A stretch of DNA of 64,000 nucleotides, from the NCBI RefSeq assembly GCF_020382885.2, contig NC_058496.1:3278501-3342500 (forward strand), read 5' to 3'. The stretch comes from Scatophagus argus (taxonomy: Eukaryota > Chordata > Actinopteri > Scatophagidae). Below, piece by piece: positions 32,501 to 44,500 of this stretch (its first letter is position 1; every line of letters begins with the position of its first letter). A model generated the notes under the pieces. That model was given only the letters and a program-made list of their open reading frames with translations, had not been told where the DNA came from and made no database searches. The position numbers and the translations under genes are program-made.

Positions 32501-35500
32501 GGTCAAGGAACTGTAAACACATGGGTTTGTATTCTGTGGAAATCATTTATAGCTTCACTGAGGAAATGCAGTAAGTTTTGCTGATAAAACATAGGCGTGA
32601 CTGAAATAATTAGCTTACTTTTAAACTAAAATGTTGGCTGCATGTTCTTTTTCATAGGGATACACCTTGAGGGCAAACTTGTTCTTTTTGACTTTGCTGA
32701 TGGTAGTTCAGTCCCACCTATTGTGTTTTTTTCTAAAAGCTGATGTAAACTTACATTCCTTCCTTGCTGTCTACCCATGTTCCACAGATTCTGACATTTG
32801 AGACGAAGAACCCGGTTGAGCTTGCTGAGCGTCTTCGCGCTGTCTGTGGAAATCAGAGCAACGCATATGCACGCCTGCTGGAGTACCGTCTCAATGCTCT
32901 GCGTGGCCTGTGGGGGGCGCAGCGGCAGCTGGCCCTGGAGGAGCAGCAGGAGCGAGAGGGAACTGGAGGGGCTGATGAGGAGACCTTGGCCTTGCTCAAA
33001 AGACAAGGTCTGCTCCAGCAGCCAGAGCAGGCGCCCTTCACGTCCCGTGTCGGTCTGCTGCTGGTCTTCCCACTTTTGCAGTCTCAGACTCGAAGTGACC
33101 CGGCTCTCTGCGGTGTCACAGCAGAGGTGCTGCTAGCCTGCCTCCGGGACTGCCAGCCGCTCAGCCTCAGCAAAGAGCCCGCTGACTGCCTCAATGGCCT
33201 GGAGGGGCTGCTCTGCTCCTGGCTGGAAGATGGCGCGCAGGATTCAGGCCAGCAGCATGGCCAGGCTCAGATGCAGATCCTCCACACACACAGACAGAGG
33301 GAAAACGCTGCTGCTGCGCTCGTGGCACTTGCCTGCGCCAGGTGAGGCCGTATGTTTCTCTGCTTATTGACCCAACTTCTCAGTTCTTAGGATCCCTCAC
33401 CTGGCTCTTTGAGACAGTGTGTTGATCCATTGAACCAGTAATATTCAATATTCAGAAGTGTCACTGTTACTTAACTCATCAAGAACTCAAAATAACATGA
33501 TTAAGAAAGCTTCTTGTTAAAAACACTACTGAGTTACTTCATTAGTGACTCTACTCACATGCGGGTCAGTTATTCCTGGCAGCCAGAGCTAAAATAAGCA
33601 CATTACTGACTAACTGATAAGTTTCTCTCCTCTCTCTCTCCCTCCTGTATATGTGCTACATGAATAATCGTGCCACATTCAATGCTCAGATCTATCCAAC
33701 ACACAGTTGCAGTCTTGCTTCGATGTTTGCGCTATTATATTAAGATGTAACTGGACATTTGGTGATTGTTATTTGTATATATTTCCTTATCCTTGGAGGC
33801 ATGAACAGACTAGGCAGACAGTGCTCTGACGTCAAACTAGTGTGCATTCTGTAGCCAGATCTGTGCTCTGTTAGCATGAGCAACTAGTGGTGTTTGGAAG
33901 TGATATTCGAACAGAAGAAAATTATATTCTTTTGCCTCCTGCTGTCACCTCAGCCATTATCCTACAGTTTGTAAATCCTTGGGGCAGCAGCAGAGGGCCG
34001 TTGGGATCCGCAGGTCTTGAGAAGACATGGTGCTGATTCTTTTTACAACCACTGTTTGCTTTTTCCTTTGCTCACATGCGAAAAAACCCAACAATGACAA
34101 AAGGAGTCAGACTGGAATTGATAGAATTGGTTTATATGTTTTGTCACCTAACCTGCAGAAGAGCAGAATGTGCTTTTTTTTGGCTTTGTGTTTGAACTCT
34201 GGCTTCTGCTGGTGACAACTGATCTTGACTTGTCAAAACCAGAACTCTCCACTCTTTGTTCAGCCTCTGTTGAGGCTGAGAGCTCTTTGTTGTGGGGAAC
34301 CATCCAGCCCCAGTGCCTTTTCACCAACAGTGGGAGCTAATTAAAGGGCAATCAGCTTTACACCCCCTCACCAATGAAGGGGCCGGTTAGTAAGTTCTCT
34401 GTGTCAGAGGGGTAAGTAAGCAAAGAGACTGCCATGTTTACGTGGTGAGGTGCAGATGGGGAACCCTGACACATGACTCATCAGTGTTGTCTGTTGCCTG
34501 TGGGACATGTAAACACTGATCAAGCATGATTTCCTGTGCAGCACATGGTAGGATTTCCCTGGATAATAGGGGCAGTCGTGGATCAGCGGTTAGGGTGTCG
34601 GACCCGTAACCGGTGGATCGCTGGTTCGATTCCCCGTCCCGGTGTCCATGGCTGAGGTACCCTTGAGCAAGGTACCTAACCCCCACTGCTCCCCGGGCGC
34701 TGCACGCGGTCGCCCACTGCCCCGGGTTTGCTGTGTGTGTGCACGTCACTTGGGTGGGTTAAATGCAGAGAACAAATTTCGTTGGAGTGAGTTCCCTCCA
34801 ATGACAAAATATGTCACTTTAATCTTTAATCTTTAATAATATCAGTTTCCCAGTAACACTGTGATGTATTGGTGACACACAAATCAGAACTTTTCTTTGT
34901 TGCCACATACATTTTGTGACATGTGAGGTGGCTGTAAAAATGATGCCGTCACATTCATCAGTATTATCAGTCAACTGTGAACCGGGACAGTCTGTCTGAG
35001 GACCTGAGGGACTGCACCGTTGTGAACTCATCTTGTTAGCCAGGCTTTTACTTATCAGAATCAGAAGCCTTTATTGTCATTGTACAAGGAATACAACAAA
35101 ATTGTATTTAAGATGCCTCGTAACTTGTATTAATCATTTGTTTTCATACGTTAATTAGTTAATCCCCATTGTTGTATTTATGTTATTGATGACATTTTAT
35201 TTTTTCTATTTCAAAAAGTCCCCAATCAAAAAAAGTATTGTTGTTGCACCATGTGATGAAGTTCTCTATCGGTATAAACATATCAATCACACATTATTAT
35301 TCACGGTAGCTCCATGTTTGTTTGAAAGGTGCTGTTGAAGATGATTTCCAAAGCTGCAGTTATGAACCTTGCTTCTTTTGTATCAGAGGCTGCCAGAGTA
35401 GCACTTCAGTAGGCCCCTTCTTGCATAGATCTTCTCTCAATTTAAAATTACTTGGCTGTATTCAGTTATCAGTTCAGTGTCGGATGAGGCAAAGCAGTAA

Positions 35501-38500
35501 ATGAACACTGCACAAACTTAAGTAGGTTGCTCATTACACCCTGCAGGGAGTCACAGTGCAAAATAATCTCTCTGCTGCACTCTAATGCCGAATATTCTTT
35601 TATTCAAATTAAAAAAGATTGCATTTTAATTCCCAGCACGTTATATTAGATTTAGTCCATAATTTAAGCCAAGTGTTATTCCACTTACATTTCCAGAACC
35701 ACCTAACAATGAACTTTCTTTTGTGTTTCATGCTGAGCACTCTTGACTAATCTGCCAAACTCTTCTCCAGGGGATCTCTGAAGACCTTCATCCACACAGT
35801 TCACCTGCTGCAGAAACAAACTGATCTGGGCCATCTCCCTGTGTCAGATGTCCTGTACAGGTGGGAGCCGTACTTTAGCTCGTCTGTAAGGTGGTCATTA
35901 GTGACTTTCTCAATGTGTGACCACTCTATATCTCTCCTGCTTCAGACTCTTGCTCCTGGAAGGAGGCCCGGGCTCTCCATCCTGCCTCCTGGGGGGCAAA
36001 CACACTGTGTCCTGGGGTTTTGAGGACATGCTGCCCACACCTGATAATTCTGCTGGAGGAGCAGAGAGTAAAGGTAAACCCATTTTTTAAAAACTTCTGC
36101 TTCTACATTTATATAACAAAAAATGAATAATGGGTGACAGTAGACAAAGTTCCTTCATGTGGTTGTAATGAATTATGCCTCGTACACGTATGTAGTTTGC
36201 TGTCTTGCAGATTGTAGAGAGGACTGAGCCCATCGTAATACTGCCCTGCATTCTGATTTATTCATTCAACTTTGGATTATTTATAATGGCTTTTGTCTGA
36301 AACACATTAAATATGTGTAATCCCATTGATAATGGAGGAAGGGGAGTGCATTGCTTAGTGGAAGGCTTATTTGGCCTCGTTTTACTGTATATGTGGGTGT
36401 AGTGAACAGATTTGGGTCAATGCTGAAACCAGAGAGAAGAGATGAGACTGTGAGAGGTTTGGGGATAAAACAGAGGAGGGGAATGGGATGTTTACTCTTC
36501 AGCAGTCCATCTTTTGACCTTATAGAGTGATGCTCATATCCTTGGTGGAGCTGTTTTGCATTTTTACATTTTAAGCTAATTTGACACTAGATCCAAGTCT
36601 CAGATCTCTGGAGGCATCACAATACTCGCAATGGAAAAATTAAGCAACGCGAGCAGATGTTTTGACCTTGTTCAGCATCATAATTGTCCTCGTTCACTCC
36701 CCTGTTGATACCTCACTCAACTTTTCGTTTTGATTATTTGTCATCTGCGTGTCATTAACCTTGTATTGAATTCTTTTTGTCCCTGTGTCTTGCAGACACT
36801 GACCTAGGCCGCTGTCTCGCCACAGACGGGCTCTATCTGTATACCACTAACTCCTCTGGGAGGGGACTCAGCAAGCTTGGCTCTGGTTTACATGGGACAC
36901 TGAGGTAATGTGACACTCCTTCGCACTGCCTGCCTTTCTTTATCCACAGCATTCAGAGAATAGCAAGAGAAAGACAGACAGGGTGTGGAGAAACACTAAA
37001 AATATCCCTTATCACTTACCCATCCCACTGCAACAATGGCGTCATTTCCTGGACGTTTTTAAATCAATATCTGCAGTACACAGTCGCATCCTCCCCAGCT
37101 GTCTTTGATTGATTTCGATGATTTTTTTTTTTATGGCACAAAAGGGCGTGTGCTTTGCATCTTAGTACCATGCTGCTGTAGCAAATTATCTAATTTGTAA
37201 GCAGAAGGCAGCTTCCTTCCACAATTTGTTTTTAGAATACAAAGGGTCCAGAATTCAAGTTTTTTCACTTGCACAACTGATACATGTGCCATCAGAGAAA
37301 TAGCAACTTGGAAAACAAACAAATAAGATTCAGTAGGAACCACACTACAGCAGTAACTACAGCAATTAGCACAACTGTTAGCATGGAGATGACCAGATTA
37401 ACATGACAGTTCCTTTAAAAACAATATATTTTTCAGATTTTTTTGCCTTCAATGCATATGGATGGAATCAGACAGGATGTGGGGGAAATAGAGAGGTATG
37501 ACATGCATACAAAGACCACTGGCAGGAATCAAACCAGAGACATTTCCTCCACGTGGTTATGTGGCATGTGCTGTGACCATTCAGCTGCGAAGGTGCTCCA
37601 GACCCACAACAGCTTTAAACTAGCGCACTAACTCTTGTCTTGGAGGGCACATTGTCAATTAATTGTCATTGTCAGCACTGAATGAGTGTAAACAAGTTGC
37701 TTAATTGTGTGGAAGGAATTGGGATTTAAATGTCTGCAGAGAATTTCAGTGCATTCAGGTAGTAGATAATGTGATGCTGTGTTGCTACTCAACTGATTTT
37801 GCATCAGATGCAAGTGTCTCATCTGAGTCTTCTACAAAAAAGGTCCACTGTCAAGCAGAAAAATAAACTATGCAAATAGAACACAGAATTAGATGCACTG
37901 TGTTTGTGTTTGTGTTTGTGCAGGGGCTTTGTGTACTGTCGAAATGAAGAGTTGGAGCCTGGCTGGGTGGTGTTCAGCAGCGGTCGCCTCCTCCACCGTC
38001 CCTCCTCCTTTGATGCCAAGCCTCATCAGCTGTGCCAGGTCATTGACCCCTTCAACCTCCAGGTACTGTGCACTCTTGTTCCACCATTTTCAGTCTGATG
38101 CTGAATCATTCAGTAAATCTGACAGCTCAAATCTTGTCGCATTTCATCTTCAACCAATTTCTCACATGATTTTTTTTGTCCTTTTAACACAGTTGTATTA
38201 TCCTTTCATGCTACAGTAAAACAATTTAATCTTACAAACAAGACATGAAGGCTCACAATGAGGAAGAATTTATCTCCATTCAGGATACAAGAGATGAAGA
38301 GGCAGCATGGAGAATAGTAATATGAATTCATACGAAGACTGGGGATACGTAAAAGCTATACTCAAATTTAGTGTTTATTAAGATATGCCCTGTACCATTT
38401 TCAGGTGTGCCAGATTGTGCCCATGCCAGCCCATCACTTCCCTGTGGGCAGCAGCATGACCACGCTGCACCTCTGCTCAGATGGAACCTACCTGTACTGG

Positions 38501-41500
38501 GTCTGGTCCCCAGCCAGTCTCAATGAGAAGACACAGAAAGGCCATTCTGTCTTCATGGATGTCTTTCACCTGTCTGTGAGTTCTGTATGCCCTGCCATGT
38601 GCTGTATTCTCAGCTGCATTCACTTTGCTCCGTCTTTGATGTTTTCTCTCCCGCCTGTCCGTGGTGCAGACACAGACAGGGCTGTGCGTTGCAGACATCT
38701 TGCAGGAGAGGGTTATTCTCACTCGCAAGGAAGGCGAGTCTTCAAAGTGCTTGAATGAGCTTCTTTTGAGTCGAATGTCACGCTTCCGGGCCTCCCATTC
38801 CGCCACATTGGCTGCTCTAACGGGCTCTGCAATCACCAACACTGTCAAAGAGGAACAGTCTGGTAATTTATCAGTAGTCTTTCACAAATCACATATACTT
38901 TAACGTGCATGTGGCTCATATGGTTAGTAAAATATTTTCTTGTGACATTTCTCTGATTTAACTCTCTTATAGCTGTCAACACTAGCTGTGGACTCCCTCT
39001 AAAGACCCTGAGAAAGACCCCTATGTATGTGTGCGGGACTTACCTGGTGATGCTGGTCTCACCTCCTGGTGTATCTGGGAGCTCTGCCACACGCTCCTTG
39101 TTTGGGGGTACCAGTAGTCTGTCCTCTCTTAAAAGTAAGACATTTAAAAATTCTCATTGTGTTGAACTTTTCTTGTCATCAATTCTGACAGTTTTGTTGT
39201 GATTTTATTTTTGTCAGGAAGTAAGAGATAATGTGTTTAAATATGACTTAATATAAAGCCACATTACAAAGACTGAATTCAGCTTTTCACTGGAGATCTC
39301 CCGAGCTAGCAGTGTGTGCTGATGGCAGGAGATTTCAGCACTCTTGCAGACTAAGTACTGAGGATGGTCCTAACCCACATTTCATCCAGTCCACAAAGGG
39401 CCTCAAGCAAACTTTCTGCAGATTTCCACAGTGTCTTGGCATGTGGTGCAGACAAAAACAAAAAGATGTTATTATGAAAATGTAAAAGAATTTCTTTATT
39501 AAAATGTAACCTGAACAAGTAGCCCATAAATAACATTCAGCTACATCATGATACAGAAATATGTAAATAAAAAATAAATTGATGAGACCCCAACAATTCA
39601 TACAATATATTTTTTACAGTGATGAGTGACAATATTAATTATTTTCATTTTGTTGACAGTATTAGCCTCCAGTCTGGTTTTTAACCTGGCTGACGGTCAG
39701 TTCAGCAGCCGCGCAGACCTCATTGATGCTCCTGGCAGTTCTCTGGGCAGGGGAGCCCAGGTGGCAGGACTTGGTGAGCTCAGCTTTTACCACATTCTGC
39801 TCTTAGGTGATGAACTTAAAGAAGATACTATTATAATGTTATATTTGTATTTTATATCTATATATCTTTGGCTTCGTAGGAGCTTGTTACGATGCACTGA
39901 ACAACTTGATCTGGACATGCTCCAGTGATTACATAGATCAGTGGTGCAATCCTGGGAACCAAGCCTTTCATCATGTGTGCCACAGGCTCGGTGTTAGCCA
40001 TGTCATCAGAGAGCCCAAAGGTAGGAAGAACCAAAAAAAGGCAACCACCAGATGCTCTTTGTGTGAAGTCAAGTCAGAAATTTGAACACCTACAAACTTG
40101 TCCTTTCACAGAGGAAACGGTGGCCACTGGTGAGGTGATCAACCAGCTACTTCATCACGTAGGTGCTATGTGTATCCACCAGCTCAATCTGCTGGCGGCC
40201 AGCAGCAACACCTTGCCCCTGGGGGCCCTGCTGGGTAAACAGCATCCCATCGAGGCCCGTCACTTCAGCAGCATCTGTGACATTATGGAGAAGGCCATGG
40301 TCAATGGCGACACCTGCATCATCCGCTGCATATTGGTGGTCTTTCAGGTCAGTTTTAGGGGCACCTGGGTGCAGTTTTAAATGAAAGTGTCTCAGCCATT
40401 TTCTGTGTTTTCCACTTGTTTTTTTTATGTCCTCTGCAGGTGGTGTTTAGGTTTTACAATCCTCAGTCGGAGCAGAATAGGGAGAGTGTGCGTCGTTCAG
40501 GCTTGCTCCTGTGGCAGCTTCTAATGGCTCCAGTGGATCAGATAGGGTCAGAGATTCAGAGAGAGGTGTGCCTGGCCATCAGGTAGGTCATATATAAACC
40601 AGTTAAATGGTGTTTTGTATAATCACTGCTCATGGTTATGTTTTAATGGACCTTCTTCATTCACCTCCTCTCTGTCCCTGCAGTTCAGGGTTGAATACTT
40701 TGTATCAGGGCGAGACTGAACTTAACAAACTGCTTAAACTGGTTTTAACTGAAGGTGACTATGAAAAACACTCATTTCAATATAACTGGCACTGTATTGT
40801 GGTGAATATTTCTGACATTTGGTGTATTTGTGTGTGACACTCAGGTGAAAGGAACAGTGGCCTTTCTCAACTTCGTGATGTCATTCTTACCAACTTGGCA
40901 GACCAGCTGCAGAAGAATAGATTTGGGAGTGAAGAAGATGACCACTACAGGTACATCACTGACCCTAAACCTTATGGTGCAATATCATTTCCAACAGCCT
41001 TTGATAACCCACACGGAACGGTGCCACATAACCAGTTAACTCGGCTTCCTGTAGTTCCATACTTTATAATGGTAGAAGTCTGTCTCTTTTACAGATTGGG
41101 TGATGAGCTGCTGCACTGCATCCTCAAAACTGTAGTACGAGAATCGTGCCTCCTCGTTACCAAATGTCAGACGGTCGCCCGAGACGATTTCCAGAAGCTG
41201 CTCTCCACTGTGCCAGTACGAGTATCACTTGAGCAGAACGAAATGCCATCTGTGGGGCCTGGGATCACATGTTTTGTGAGATTGCACTTCTGCAAGCTTG
41301 ATACGGTTTTCTTTTCACTTTAGGTGGTCTCACCTAGTCTGCGCTACCTCATGGCTGTTCAGAACCACCTCCTCAGTAACACCATTCTTATCCGTCCGGA
41401 TGATGCCGACGATAGTGACAGCTCCCTACAAGGGGAAACAATGAAGGTACAGGTAAACATCCCCTTTAAATACCCCTACCTCTGCGCACGTGGAGTCTGT

Positions 41501-44500
41501 TTTGGCATCTGTCAGTGAGAGACCAACCCACCAAATGGAGCAGCAGGAGATGATCTTTCATGGCACTGAATGTTTAAATGGCGTCAGTTAACGGTTTTAT
41601 ATCAACTGTGGATGTGTCGTTTCTAAATGTCATTAATCACTGGAGTTTTTTAAGCAGTTGGTAGGGTTGTGCAATATGCCCAAAATCTCATATTCTGAAA
41701 TTTGTCATCTCATATCCAGATCATGATACATATCACAATATCGTGCAACAAGTAATGTATATAAAATAACCCCAATTTCATTTATTCAAGTTAAAGGTGC
41801 TTGCCCATATTTAATTCTCGCCACACTCTTTGGCATGATGACCCTCCTCTGAGTCATTCTTTATGTTTGGGTTTGAAAATTAAAAAAAAAAACAAAACTT
41901 ACTACATTCAATCAATGATCAAACTAGAACTCTTATAAATTGCAATCAGTCAGTACAGCCAAACCTACACATCTTGTTTCATTCTCAAAAAAAAAAAAAG
42001 TAATAAAAATATTTTATGTTTTATTCCTCATTTTGCAAGGGACCCTCTAAACCCACTCCAGGAGTCCTGTGTCAAAACCAGGTCCAAAGTATGAAAATAT
42101 TGTTGTAAATTTGGAACGCAACAAAATAAATATTATAATATTATAACAAACATTGAAATGACAGACGTTTTTCTATTGTCTCATGATCTACATCATCATA
42201 TTGCACGGTCCTGCTTGTAAACATAGAAGTAAGGGAATTATGTGTGTCTACTTTCGGTATTGCATGAAAGAGATATGGTCATTGGAGATGTTGGAAGCAG
42301 TGGTTACGTAAGTGTGGGCCTATGCTGTGTGTGGTCCTCAGGAGCTGCAAAGCAGTATCCTGTCCCTAGCAACCAAGATCCTGGTGGGATGTGACGAAGT
42401 GCTGGAGACCCTGCAGCAGGTGACCACAGCTCTCATTAACAGCGACATCCCTGACAGAGAAGCCAGGTAAACTTTTAGCTCAGTCTTTTAACAAATACAT
42501 TTCCAGTGTGGGAAAATAATCCTTTGCTCAGCCAGCCACAGCAGCTGCTGAATGCCTTTCAAATCTTGTAGCCGCTTATTTCATTATAGTGCACGGGCAG
42601 ACATTTGAAGTCAGTCTGCATAAAACCATAATGTAACTAACAAAAATAAAAACCAGACATGATGTTCTCTTGGTTGGCTCTAATGCACAATTTCACCGTG
42701 AAACAAGATTTAGCTAAAGTAATGCTGCAGCCTCCTTTAGAAAGAATAAAAGAATGCATGAGAAATCATTTATGGATGCAGGTTCTTAAAATCACACCCA
42801 CTTCTTATCTTGTTTTTCTGCCTGGGATTCATCATGATAACGTTTCATTTTCCTCTCTCGCTATTCAGGTTGAAAGGCTTGGAGCAGGTAACCAAGGCCA
42901 CCATGCTCGGGCACCTGCTGCCAGTGTTGCTCACCACATTGATGCACCCCAACCTCCAGACACTCACTCTAGCTGATGCCCTCATGCCTCAGTTGGTGCA
43001 GCTGGTGCTCTACACCAGCCAGGTTGGAGTCTTGCCAGTCCAAACAGAAAAGTTTTTCCTTGAGTAGAAAAGTCATTCATCATTAAAGGACTAATTTTTG
43101 CTGTCTTTTTTCCAGACTGCCCTGTTACTAAAGACTCAGTCTCCACTTTTCACTGAGGACCCTCAGCTTATGGGTGGCCCTCTAGGGCAGGGAGCAAAGG
43201 CATGTGCTGCTGATGACAAGTAAGTTTTCTGAAGGTCCACCATAACGATGTTTAAGCATTAAACATTAACGACGACTCCATCAGATTCTGTATTAATCTC
43301 AATAAGCACAGTTTTCTAAAAAATAGTAATTTGTTTGTGTCCTTATTAGAATCCTTGATGAACGCGAGGAGCCCGGTTTCCTGACTGGATTGAAGATTCC
43401 TGCCCCATGGGCTGCTGGGAAGACAGTCGAGACGGTACACCCTGTGAGGGACAACTACAAGTTCAAGGAGACGGTACACATCCCAGGAGCTCGCTGCCTG
43501 TACCTTCGCTTCGATTCTCGCTGCTCCTCGCAGTATGACTATGACAAGGTATTGACTCCCTTAGCTCTCCCGTACAGCGAGTGCCATTTCTCAAACATAG
43601 CAAAGCTCTAGTTTGGCATATTTTGAAACTAAATATTTTCTCTGATATTTTAGCTGGTTATCTATGCTGGTCCCAACACCAACAGTCGTAAAGTAACGGA
43701 GTACGGAGGGAACACTCTGGGATATGGCAGTCGCAGCGTTTTGGGGACAGGATGGCCCAAAGACCTTGTCAAGGTAAAATAAGTTGTTTTGCACAAACAT
43801 ACATGGTGAACACATGGTGCACATTCAAACTTGAACAGCTGCACTTTTTGTGTGCCCTGTTGTAGGTTGAAGGAGACACTGTGACCTTTTCCTTTGAGAT
43901 GAGGAGTGGCCGTGAACACAACACCCCTGATAAAGCCATGTGGGGGTTCGCCTGCACTGTCAGAGCCCAGGTAAGACGTTAGAGCACTGGCATGTATCTC
44001 TATAATAGTGTAATGATGAGTGCTAGTTCTGAAGATACTGTTTGTTGTCGTTTTCAGGAGTCATCAGAGGATGTCTCTGGAGGTCTCCCCTTCCTGGCAG
44101 ACCTGGCACTGGGTCTGTCAGTGCTGGCTTGCTCGATGCTTCGCATTCTGTATAATGGTCCAGAGGTGACAAGAGAAGAGGAAGCCTGCCACGATTTGCT
44201 CTGCTCGAAGCTGCTGCAAAGGTGACGCAGCTAAATAAAAAAAACACAAAATGTTTCCCGATGATACTGATTGCCCATTTGATAAATACAGTACAGTGTA
44301 AGAACTGCTATACAGGTAAAACTGCCAGCAGATAAGATGACAGACTGGTGACAGGTTGTGTTTTCGTCTTTAGGTGTCAGTGGCAGGTGGAAGCAAATGG
44401 TGCAATATCTCCTGCCCTCACGCCCAGCCCGTCACCTCTGCCACTCACTATCGAAGAGGACCGGGAGTTCACCTACCCCTCTGATGTGCTCATCCCACCC

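Larger units (their letters stand above)
33342..35770 (+). other. hectd4: hectd4 intron 2 (2.4 kb), carries a SINE
   Basis: No exon found. It contains a tRNA-derived SINE at 34569-34838 and a LINE-like tail fragment at 35055-35105. The rest is unremarkable AT-rich DNA. Confidence 0.75.
29571..43219 (+). other. hectd4: hectd4 exons 1-20 (N-terminal helical region)
   Basis: Exons: 29571-29717, 32788-33341, 35771-35860, 35946-36073, 36796-36904, 37924-38062, 38405-38575, 38670-38862, 38973-39134, 39660-39773, 39880-40020, 40112-40347, 40440-40582, 40684-40754, 40845-40950, 41095-41215, 41324-41452, 42342-42466, 42869-43022, 43116-43219. Exon 1 encodes MGSGAVDSSQWLSVKEE. Exon 2 is Leu/Gln/Glu-rich and helical (YRLNALRGLWGAQRQLALEE). 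The middle part (SDGTYLYWVWSP, CSDYIDQWCN-like) may be beta-propeller-like; the later exons look like a helical solenoid. These fold statements are inference from composition. Exon 17 has two candidate donors. Confidence 0.88.

Noticed and set aside
34569..34642. A tRNA gene (A and B boxes present)
   Set aside because: The head continues into a SINE body with a repeat tail and no pol III terminator, so it is a retroposon and not a functional tRNA.
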